A stretch of DNA of 64,000 bases from Monarcha castaneiventris obscurior (taxonomy: Eukaryota > Chordata > Aves > Passeriformes > Monarchidae): contig JAMPIT010000230.1 of the NCBI GenBank assembly GCA_026261815.1, forward strand, positions 41,252,501 to 41,316,500, given 5' to 3'. Position numbers and translations under genes: made by a program. Positions 12,801 to 24,800 of this stretch are shown here, one piece after another. How positions within the stretch are numbered: the first letter of the stretch is position 1; each line of letters begins with the position of its first letter. The notes below the pieces were generated by a model, which saw only the letters and a program-made list of their open reading frames with translations, had not been told where the DNA came from and did not search any database.

Positions 12801-15800
12801 AGGTGCTTACGTGCTGATAGAGTTTCTTGCCGAAGGTCTCGCGCTGAGCCGCGCGCTGGCACAGGATCTCCAGGGCAGCTTCGGCCGCCCCGAGGGACCT
12901 CATGCAGTGATGGATCCGGCCCGGCCCCAGCCGGCCTTGGGCTATCTCAAACCCCCTGCCCTCACCTGGTTGGAGAGAAAAACAAGCACTGCAGACTCCG
13001 TGACTCCCTCCTGAAAGGATCCAAGGCACCAAGCAGAAGTGGCCCCACAGCACCAGAGCTAGAAGCAGCTTTAAAGCTTATTTTGCAGAACTGTTGCTTG
13101 TTTACTTCGACCAGATCTATACTGACACGCTTAATAATACTTAGATCATGAAGCACACCCCAAAATGGTTTCTGAGGCGGTTTGACTTACCTGATTAAAT
13201 TTAAATTTTGTTAATCTTACACTGAAAGACACATCTGTGGGATTTGGCATGAGTATCTGGGGGAAGACCTTGAGGTTCACAGGTCCTAGGGCTACTCAAG
13301 AGAGAAAGCTCTCTGAGAAAAATTTAAAAAAAGGAAAGGAGGAATAGAAAAAAATCAGGATTTATAGTAAGTGAGAAAAGTAGAACAGAGTTCTCCCTGC
13401 AGGGGGTCACAATTCTGGCCTGCTTATTATTTCTTTTTCACTTCTGCCAAGTACTGGCCATGGAGTGCAGCAGAACATTCTTTTAATTTAAAAGTCTGTA
13501 AAATCTGTGAGAGCTGGTTTTGGGGGAAGAACACCACTGACAGCTTTTGCTTTGCTCTACTTCAGGGCAGTGATACTTGCATGACAGCCAGAGCTGCCCT
13601 GCTTCCTTTCTGCTCTAAACAAGGCACATTCAAGCAGCAGAAAGAGTGGGCTCCCTCAACTGACCAGAGCTATTTACAATAACTTACGGTGATTCATGAC
13701 ATAAACCACTGTTTCCTACAGCTTCGGTCATTGCTGTATATATTAAAAATATATTAAAATACAATACTCACCCAGTATTATATTGGAGACAGGCACTCGC
13801 ACGTTGTTGAAGTGTATCTCAAAATGCCCTCCGTGGATCTCATCTGCAGAGACAGAAAACACAACAGCTGAGTAAAATGAAGGAGGATAAAAGTACAGGC
13901 CTCCAGTTCCTAACCCTTTTTTCATATATGCATTTAATTGATTTATTTCATACACAAAATTTATTAGTATAACTGCAGCTTCTGAGACTACTAATAAATT
14001 AATACACATACAGCTGATATAGCTGATCACCTACCCATGTAGCCAAACACTGAGAGGGGTCTTATCAGCTTCAGCCCTGGGGTGTCCATGGGAACAATAA
14101 TCATACTGTGCTGCTTGTACCTGATCAAGACAAAAAGCAGAATTAACTCCGAGCCTCCCTTCTGCTCCTGCCTTCTGCTTTTTCTATTTTCCATCCTCAG
14201 TTTAGGACTCAGATAAAGCCAGTGCTGAGATTTACCTGTACCACCTGCACCATCCTGCCCACACAGCGTGGCTTCAACACTTCTTGACACACCAGTCAAC
14301 AAGTGAAAATGTATTAGTGGCACCTAATGCACCATGACTGAGAAACTCCTGCTGCTGTCACTTTTGTGCACACACTTCTGCATCACCCAGTCAGTTCTTC
14401 CCCTCTGCCTTTCCATTTTGTTCTCAAAACAAGTTTACCAGAATCATCATCTTGGCTTGCCTACAGTTTAGGGAAAAAAAATCCCCATGTTTACATTCCT
14501 TCAGAATACTTAAGGTCAGTTGTTAGTCACAGAGAAGTGGAAGTGATGCCCCAGGTCTCTGAATTCAGTCTCCAGTTCTAGCAAGCGGAGTGTCACATAA
14601 TCCCCTCCATCAGCTGCTCTTCAGCTCCTAAGAGCTCAACAGCTACCACTGTCTGTACAACTTCCAGGCAAACCTTCCTGGGTGCTGTATGCAAGTTACT
14701 GATTCCTTCTTGGGGGAACCTAGCCAAACGTAAAAACTTCAGATAATCCACAGGATTTGGGCAAAAATCCATCTTAGATATAAATGTTCCAATTTTTTTG
14801 CATTATACCTGTGTGATTTTAATAGCACCAGACATGGAGCATTTTATTCATTACTTGCATAAGTTTTTGCAAAAGTTTGCAATTCTACTTTGGTAATAAG
14901 AGTTGAACAACATGTTTGTGTCAAAGAAGAAGAGGTAAGTATTTATTTACACATATAGGAATGAAATGAGTAGGTCTGATTTCAGATGTACAATGCTCTC
15001 TGCTTACACAACTTCACATTACCAACACCCCACGTTTCAAACTTAACTTTCTGTATCTACAGATATCTTTGTGAAAAGCTTAATCGGTAACTTCAGGTCT
15101 CTGATGTGCCACTTGTACCCATTCTGTTTGGGGAAGCTCTGAAAAGTTTTGGTTTTATTATTTATTATTTAATTCTTCCTGGTGTTAATCGTTTTATATA
15201 CTATGCTTACCAAATAAGTAAGCCAGAGGTAGTTGTTGGTTTAACAACTGATGCAGACTAAAATTTATGTGACCAAGATAAAGCAAGTGAAGCACCCACA
15301 ATTTCCTGATCCAATTCATCCCACAGCTGCACAAACACTAGAGCTGGTGCCATGGATAGAGGCAGGCAGCCTGCCAATGAAAGATGGTAACAGGGGCAAG
15401 GCTGGGAGGACTCAGTCAACAGCATCTGACAGCAAAACAGGAACTCAGGCTACAACAGACAGATGTTGAGGTTTAATACATCCCTCTAATTCAGGAGCAC
15501 ATCCACCTGGTCAAGGCAGTTAATGGCATTTCACTTCAGAAAATTTTCACAAGCAGTGACTCCTCCACGGAACAAGTTTTTGGGAATTCTGTGTCTCCTA
15601 GGAATTCTTACCTGGATGCTGACGAGGTTTTGGTTTTGCCCATTACAATTGCAACTTTGCAATTTGGGTTCCCAGCACCTTAAAGTGGCAAACACAAAAA
15701 TAGTTTTCAGTATAAAATCTCAATGTTGAAGCAAATGAAGTTTCATAACAAGAAACCCAACTCCCTTCCTGTTGTGATGGAGGAGATGTGATCTACTCCT

Positions 15801-18800
15801 GTGTTTATACTCTGAATAATCACACTGGAACAAAATACAGCTTATTACTTAACTTGAAAAAGGGAGCTGACTTGTGGGAAGGGGAACACGAAAAGCCAAA
15901 CATCCAAACCCTCCAGCTCCATCACCTATTCCTATGAAAGGGGAACAAGAAGGTACTTGAAATGGAATCTAATTACCTCTGTCTCCGTTACAGCTGAGCA
16001 AGTAAGTGTGATACAACAGCATATCTATCAAGGTGAGATGCTGCCATTTCAAAAGTAAAACTTCTAAATATCTTCTTCAGCCTATAAAGACTGAAGGGTC
16101 TATGTGGAAATGAAATACCAACCATATTATAGCCAAATTATGCAGACTTTTCCCCCTTCATGCAAATGATTTTAGACTGCACTTCAAAGAAAGATCTGTT
16201 ACCTGAAAATAGTATGCTAGCATTTCAAGCCCTTGATAACATTATTTGAGATGTTTGTTATATGGATATATTTATTAAGCCTTTGTAGCATAAAGACAGC
16301 ACATTAATGTACAAGTTCTAAAGAAGATTCTTCCATTGATTAAAATAACATTTCTATGACCCTTAATCCTCATTGTCTTTTTTCTTAGTATCAAAGCATG
16401 CTCTCATTCCTTTCAAAGCCTCCCACAAACAGTAAAGCTAGGGGAAATACCCAATGGGTGTAGCAATCAGTAATTTTTTACTGCTATCTCAATGCAGATG
16501 ACAAGCTTTGAAGAGATTTAATTCAAGGCTTGATCTGCAGCAGCTTGGTTTTGTTCTGAGGTCAGAAACAAATACAACTTTTTAACTTGTCTGGCAGCTG
16601 TTCTCACAAGGTTTGGGAGACTCTGGTCTGGACAATACAACCACCTGGCTTTCAGCTGAGCCACTTCCTCCTACAAACAGCCACTGTGATGGCCAGGAAG
16701 CATGAGAGAGATTTATTTTGCTCTGATAAACACTGCCTGTTTGGAGGGCCAGACTGCCAGCTGTTTACTTTCCTCTTTTGCAATATGGTGTTCAGCCATT
16801 GTTTCCAGAGGGGCTTACAGAGTGGCCCATGAGCTGTCCAATGCTAACAAGCTAAAAATCCCAGTGGAAAGCTTTGGGCAGGGGGATAAATCAACTTGGT
16901 AAAAAAAAAAAGAAAACAAAGTACCAGTACCTTGGCTCATTTGGGCAACTGCAACAAGCAGGTGACCAACCCCAAATGACCCAACATATGCTTTGCAGGG
17001 TACTACCCTGTACAGGGAAATGTCATCCCTGCACAGGGGGTATTGGACACTTCTCCTTTTCCACAAGAGGCAAAGAATTGCAAAAGTGCTATTTTCTATA
17101 CCAGACCTATCTTCAAGTGAGGTTTACCACAAAAGATATTTTGACCTTCTGGAATATATCTTCAAAAACCATTTTGTAAATAATCCTCAAGTCACATTCC
17201 TGCTTCAAACCAAAGGGCAAATTTAACCATGTTGTATGAAATAAAAAAAAGCAGAAGAAGCTTTCATGTTGAACTCAGTGAGGAGTTCACTGAGACCTAG
17301 ACATCTGGTTAGATGTTCTAAATAATTTGTACACATTTCTGGAAATCAGATGAATACCTCCATCTCATCTGTGCTTGTTCCTATCTAAGCACAGCAAAGG
17401 AAGGCAGATTCCTGGCCCATCCACTCCTTGGAGTCTGAAGTCCTAAAAACCTAAAATAAATTTTATGCCACTTTGACCCTTAAAAGACAGAAAAAAAGCT
17501 CTTGTCTAACGCAAGACACTAAAAGACTCCAGTGCTTTGGCAGGAACACAAACAGCCTGGATGGAATAAATATTTCATTTGTAAATGACATTTTCACATC
17601 ACTTACAAAATACAAAGACGTTGCTGAAGGATGGGGGGAAGAGTTAGAGAAGCCCGTTATTTTGGTAGGAGTTTTGCAAGAAAACTCACAATTGAAGAGA
17701 CAGTAGACATTTTGGAAGGTCAGTTTTAACCCTATTTCCATCCTGATGAGCTTTCCAGTAGTTTTCAATGTTTATGACTGCACAACCTGTCCAAAACTTT
17801 TAGACCACAATGCTGCTACACTGGCAAACATCTTCAGTTTAACTAACTTCTTATACTTTTGAACCCTTCATGGCACTCACTCACATAGGCAAAGACAATA
17901 TTTTAAAATGTGCTTAGAGTGTTGATCACAATCCCATTAGAAGCCTAATCTTTTGCTATCAGGGGTATAACATGCTTAAGATTACTGATCTTCACACAGT
18001 CAACTTACACAGGTTCTTTCTTGTGGAGTGACTACTAAATGTGGCAACCTTTGAGTACCACCTGTACTTGAGGAAGATGCCACAGAGCCTGCTTTCAGAG
18101 GCCAATAGCACTTTAATTCTTGCAATCTATGTATTTTTATAGTGTTCAGTCTTCAATTTTCTATCTAAGATGACTAAGGCCAGACAAACTACTGCCTGAA
18201 TGCTGAATACCTATGATTTTTGCTGCATTGGCTGCTGCTTCCATCCCAGCAGCGAGGGTCTGTGGTGACTTACAGACCTGACAGCTTCCCAGACAGGCAC
18301 TGATAAACATGTTCTGGACTCTCCTGCAAGAAGAAACTGGTCTCAGTAGGGTGGATGGCAGCATGGTACTGATTGTTGGAATGTGGGGGTCTCCTACTGG
18401 AGGAAAAGGACACACAAAGGCACATTCCACTAAGTCTGCAGTAATTTCTATTCACTAGCATATTGTATTCCACAGTTTTATCTCATCTTCTCCAGACAAC
18501 ACTGCAGGCAGCTGGTTCGTGGTGGGCAAAGACCACACTGTAGCTGCAAGCAAACTGGCTACAAGCAGTAAGGACAGGGGCAATGCTGGGGCTGTGCAGC
18601 TGCAAGGGCTTTGCAGTCCTGCCACTGAATGTAGCTGCTGGTCATTCCCACCTGGAGCTCATGGGCTCATCTGGTGCCAGTGAGAGCAGCTGCTGAGCTT
18701 AGGAATGTTTTTTGCCTTGCCTTCGTGCCACTTTCATACAGCCACAAGCGTTTTTAGTTAAGTAAGATCTGTATTGTATTCACTCTTACTTAGTAAATAA

Positions 18801-21800
18801 TTTTGAGGCTATAGGACCCTACTGAATACATACATGACAATATTATTTCCCTACTCTGACTGGAAGGATCTGTCCTCCCTGCACCCCTGGAAAGTTACAA
18901 GGAGCTGAGGAACTGCAATAAGCAAGGCAGGATTCACATGAACTGCCTTCCTACAGCCTGCCCACAGAGCCCCTTGGGCACTTCTGCAGCCAACACACAC
19001 TGGGAGCATCCTCAGCTCTAGCTTGATTATTCCATCTTATTGGAGAATATATTGAGACAAAGCCTATTCAGAACTGAGAGGTTCATTTGTTTTAAAGAGA
19101 TACAGCTCAGGCCTCAAAGCCATGACATGACCTGCAAGGAGATGGCCTGGAAGAAGTCCAAACATCTTATCTGCCTCTGTGAAAAACACCACTGAAGTAC
19201 TGTGATAACTCAAGATGAAAACATTGCAGAAATATGCACAAATATTGTGGCACTCTTCAGACTGCAATTCCTCTCCCAGCCCATTTTACTTTGTCTTTCT
19301 GAAACAAAATATAGCTTGTGGAAAACATCTGCCCATTACATTCTTAGCTGCCCATTTTTAAGAATCTTTCCTTTCACATACTTCAAAATAATTGAAGCAC
19401 AGACAGAAGGTTAATCCAGTCGTGGCAGGTGCATCAGCATGTCAAAAACCCCCAAAATCTGACCTCTGGTCGGCTCAGTATCTCTCTGTTGTTCGGCTTC
19501 AATATTGTATTTAGTGGAGCTCATTAGATTGCTATCTGATCCAGGATAATTCAAACAGGTCACTAATTTGATTATGAGATTGACTGGCAACATTCAAACC
19601 CCTGAGAACTCTCCTACAGGAAGCAGGACTAGCTGCTTCTACTCTGGTTGACAATTTGCCACTTGCCTTCACATATTTTCCTTACCATCCTTCTGGTTTC
19701 ACAAACTGAAAGAACCCCTCTCGCCACCTCACAAAAAGCAAGCTCATCTTTCTGTTGTATCCCCTAAAAAGTTACTTAAGGAGGGGATATAAGGATCCCT
19801 TAAAACCTTATACAGGCAGCCAGCAAAAGCACAGTAGTGCCCTGAGGAAAGACTGCACTGACTCCCTGTGGTGTCTGGGGCAGTAACTCAGCCCCAGATG
19901 GACTCCCTCTTCTCTCTCTCCTTTTCACCTTTTTAATGTGTTGTTTGATAAAAGCCTTTTGATGATGTATAAAACATTTGGACTTCCAGGAATAAAACCA
20001 CAAACAACAAAGAGAAGCAGTAAGAGTGTCCTGACCTTCCAAAGAGCAGTCACAGTTTGGTTGGAACAGGAAGGAATGTAGGAAGTGTACGTGCTCAACA
20101 CAAGAAGAGTTTCCAGGAAAGCACAATTTTTTAAAGGTTTTTTTTAAACTGTCAAGTCAAAATGAAAGTGCAACTGACTTCCACATGAGGGTGTGGTGTT
20201 TGAAGACAAAATGCAATGTGTCAGACCAATTCAGACCACTTCACTGAGGCACATCTCAATTGCAGTACCTGCTACTCATCTGCTGACAAAAGAAGGTGAG
20301 TTTTGTTTTAATCCTTATTGCTCCGTATACTGTATGATACCTTATTTGCATACATTTACTCGTAGTTAGGTTGGCTTTACAGAGAGACATCATTTCACTA
20401 AGGCACATCTCCTTTCCAGTATCAAAATTAGATCTGTTCAGCAGAAGGACAGAATATAGCTTAATTCATCAGAGGAAAAAAAATCTGTCTGTTTAAACTG
20501 GGATATTAACTTAATTCACCATCATTCATACAATCCCATGTCAAGTTCAAACACACAGAAACCCTGAATTGCTATCTGACTGGAAGGCTGAAATAATTCT
20601 GCAAGAAAACATGCAGTTTCAGATTTAATATATTTATTAGTATATCTCCTAGAACCCTATTTAAAAATCCAACAGAGCTTCTGAGCTGTTTGGGTACTTG
20701 TGGGCAGTTTGTATGTGATACAATTCCTTTCTGTCATAACATCCTGAGAAGCCTCCAGCTGTAAGATGCAGGGTACCCACAGCAATCTGCTTCTGTAAGA
20801 AATTCCACATGGGCATGGCTCACTGTGTGGGATGGAGACTAAATTAAGCTTTTCCACTGCTCTTCAGTGCCCGACTCCCACGGGACTGCTTGGCTGCTTG
20901 TAAGGGGCACATGCACGTGTGCCTGAGGAACAGCATCACCAGGAAAGACAAACAGCAACAGGTATTGTTGTGCTCCCTTAAAAGCACAACATAACTGTGC
21001 TTTTAAGGGAGAAATGTCAACTGTTGCATTTTAGATAACTTTGTTTCTGTCAAGAACGCAGGGCAAAATCTTACCAGGCAGCGGAGCACAGAGTCACAGC
21101 CAAACTGTTTTGTCATAGACAGACTTTTAAAGCTTGCCCTGTGTTTACTGGTTTGCTTTCAAGTGAATTTGCCAGTTATCCAATTTGATTAAATGTTCCT
21201 TGATGGGTTCTGTATTAAGTGTTTTAAGACCACAACCAAATCTTTTCATTTAACTTCTAATTTTCCTCAAATCTCAGCTAAGTGGATTAAACTCTTCTTG
21301 CTGGAGTTTTTCTTCTACTAAAAAAAAAAATAATAAAAACAGATTCTTTTGCTGCTGATAACTAAATCTCTCCTCAAAGTACCATAAAGCTGCAAAAGAT
21401 TACTGCTGCTGGAGAATCCTGCTAACACAGCTTTTTAGGCAGAACAGACTTCCCTTTGCCAAAGTATTAAGTAGACTGTACTTTTCCATTCTGCACAACT
21501 CATTAAAGCAACAATAAAGAACAAATTGCAAGACCTAAAATAAGAGTAATCATTTTTTAATGTTTGATGGGGAGTGTTTTGAAATGTTAACAGAATAATA
21601 AAACAAAGTCATTACAGATGGAGCCAAACTAAATAGTTAATTTCAAACTAATACACTTTTTAAAAATTTTGGCTAAAGGAATCACTGAAAAAAACAAAAC
21701 CAGACATGATTAATTTCTCTCTATTTGATTGGTCTGCATGCTTTATTATGAGATCAATCAGTAACTTATTTTTTCCTAGTAGACAGATACACTAAAAAAA

Positions 21801-24800
21801 ACAAATTTAAGAGACACTTGGCAACCCTTCATTTAAACAGTTGTCTAAGAAACAGAAATGGTATTTGCATTTTTCTTTCAGTCTTGAAAAAGCCAAATTG
21901 TAGCTCTGAGGCAGAATATCAGATAACAACCTGCTTTCAGCAACACTGATTTCAAATTCTGAACACTGCATATGATGAGAAAAGGGGGATATGTTTTTCA
22001 TTCTCAGCTAACTTTTGCTGCTGCTGTTTTGAAACCTTAATCCCATTTATTACAAGAAAATAGGGTACTGCAGGACCATATTTTACCATAGACAGAATTT
22101 CAGCACATTAGTCAATGTACACAGTCACAGGAAAAGAGGAAAATACTGCAGGATATGACTTGCTTAAGACACAATCTGAAGATACGAAACTTAAACTTCA
22201 ACCCTAAGCTGGCAGTGAGAACCCAGCCTCAGTATTTACAGAGTAAATCTGTCATGAGATCGTACTTGAAAAACCAGCAGAGTTTCTGTCTGAGCTGTTT
22301 GGGTACTTGTGGGCAGTTTGTATGTGATAAAATTCCTTTCTGTCATAACATCCTGAGAAGCCTCCAGCTGTAAGATGCAGGGTACCCACAGCAATCTGCT
22401 TCTGTAAGAAATTCCACATGGGCAGGGCTTGCTGTGTGGGATGGAGACTAAACTAATCTTGTCCTACTGCTGTTCAGCAACTGACTCCCCTGCTGGGCTT
22501 TTTGTAATGGGCATGTACAGCATGCCTGAGAAACAAACAAAAACACTCTCCTTGTATTATACTCATATCCAAAATTTGTCAAAATTTATGACAGCAGGCA
22601 CTGAATATTTATGACAGCAGGCAGCTGCTTGCCTCAGCTGTAATCTGCTCGTATTCCTTATACACCTGATTGCAACAGCATTTACAGCCTTCAGCTGGTA
22701 TTCCTTTGCTTTGCAGAGGCTGGAGAGGGGAAGGTGCAATTCCAACCCTATAAAGGTACAGACACAGTTATGTGCAATGGAATATTGTCAAATGTAACAG
22801 CCAGAGCAGTTAAAGCAATGATGGTTCCTCAGCTCAATTGTGGAAATCAGTGAGGGGCACTCCAAACATTTTACAATCTCAGATGCTAAGGGTAATAAAA
22901 GCATTTCAGTTGAATCCATTTTACTTTGTAATGCCCACACAGATGTTGTCAGTTACCCTATTTCACGTGAGACCTTGAGATGGTCTGTTCTGCCTGTTAC
23001 TGTCTAGCTTCACTTTGATTATTCACACATGTATTCTCAATATCCAAGTTCTTCAAATTTGAGCTGTATAAGCAGCCCTGAAGAAGGGTTTTAGGTTTCC
23101 ACGGAAATTTTAAAACTTAAACCCAGTATTATTTCTTTGGTGTTCTCTCCCCCCCACTTTTTTGTGTCTCATAGCTTTGCCACGGTCTGAGATATGAATA
23201 ACTCAACAGATTACTGGATTGAGGATGAGGAGGATGATCACAACCCTCTTATAGATTACAATACCTATGAGCTTCTCTGTGAAAAAAGTGATGTGAGAAA
23301 TTTCAGAAGATTATTCCTCCCAGTGTTCTATGCACTGGCTTTCACGGTTGGAGTGGCTGGAAACTCATTAGTGGTTGCAATTTATGCCTACTGCAAGAAA
23401 CCCAAGACCAAGACAGACATGTACATCATGCACCTCGCCATCGCCGATCTGCTCCTGCTCTTCACCCTCCCTTTTTGGGCTGCAAATGCAGTGCAGGGAT
23501 GGGAACTTGGAAACCCCATGTGCAAGTTCACTTCTTCTCTGTACACCATGAATTTCAGCTCCAGCATGCTGTTCCTGGCCTGTATCAGTGTGGACAGATA
23601 CAGGGCCACTTCTGAATCCCAGGGCCGCAGAAGAATTGGCAAACACTGCAGTGTTACCTGCATCTGTGTCTGGCTGGCTGCCCTTTGCCTCAGTATCCCT
23701 GAGCTGATATTTAATCAAGTCAAGAAACACAATGACAGGAATGAATGCCTTCCTGTATTTCCGATGAACATGGAAACACTTTTAAAATCAACCATTCAAA
23801 TCCTGGAAATTATCCTGGAATTTCTGCTTCCTTTCCTAGTAATGCTGATCTGCTATTCCGCTACTGCTCGGGTAATCTTTAGATCTGCAAATGTTAAGAA
23901 GTCCAGGCCTTTCATGGTTCTGCTGGCAGTGGTGGCCACTTTCATAGTCACCCAGCTACCCTACAACATCGTGAAGCTGTGGCGAGCCATAGACATCATC
24001 TACATGTTGGTTACGGACTGCGGCGCCAGTAAAACCATGGACGTGGCGCTCCAGGTCACCAAGAGCATCGCTTTGTTCCACACCTGCCTCAACCCTCTCC
24101 TCTACGCCTTCCTGGGGGCCTCTTTCAAAATGCATGTCATGAAAATCGCTAAAAATTATGGGTACTGGAGAAGACAACAGCAGAATGGAAGACCTGAAGA
24201 AATTTCTATGAATTATGAAGACCCTACTGAAGAAACAATCAGTTTCACCATATAGGCCCTGAGTTGCTTTCACCATCTTACATAACCAAAGGAATTGTTT
24301 ACTAATTCCAGGGGGTATTGTTTCCGCAGCTGTTTCTCTGGAAATCAACTTTCAGATGAATTTCTGAACCTGCCAAGACACTACAGAGCACTTCAAAGTG
24401 GAACATGTTTATCAGAATCAAGCAAGAACTGGACACTGAAGTTCCCAGAAACAACCAGAGATACTTACTAAACAACATCAAACAACTCAAACAAAAAAAC
24501 CCACCACAACAAAACCCAAGCACCTAAAAACACCCCCAAGATTTAAATTTCAAAGTGTCACAGTACTAGGCAAGTAAGTAACTGTGTAATGAACAACCTG
24601 TACACATCTAAGCATGTAACTAAAAGAGAGAAAAAAACCATCAGCAATCAAACAACAGTACAAGGACCTTTGTACCAGAAGTTAATAATCTTGTGTTTCT
24701 CCAACTATTTTGTAAAACTTTAGAACATTTGCCTAACAGCTCAGTTCCATTTCTCAACTATCATTCCATAGATACCGTTGCAGCTTGAAATGAGGTATAA

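Larger units (their letters stand above)
15679..23173 (-). other. ACAD11 intron 13, part downstream of ACKR4 in ACAD11 sense
   Basis: Large non-coding stretch, and the upstream region of ACKR4 on +. Contains a duplicated 162-bp core (20682-20843 and 22291-22452), a perfect hairpin (20973-21011), a 21-bp tandem duplication near 22585-22625 and many A/T runs. A TATA-like TATAAAG occurs at 22749-22755, about 440 bp before the ACKR4 start. No exon of ACAD11 found here. Confidence 0.7.

Noticed and set aside
12744..13151. 135-codon open frame on + across ACAD11 exon 17
   Set aside because: Shadow of a GC-rich coding exon on the other strand; no similarity.
20220..20450. Two TTCACTRAGGCACATCTC segments (near 20239 and 20395)
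   Set aside because: Short and diverged. May be a decayed local duplication but too little to call.
23368..23730. 120-codon open frame on - opposite ACKR4
   Set aside because: Shadow of the ACKR4 reading frame.
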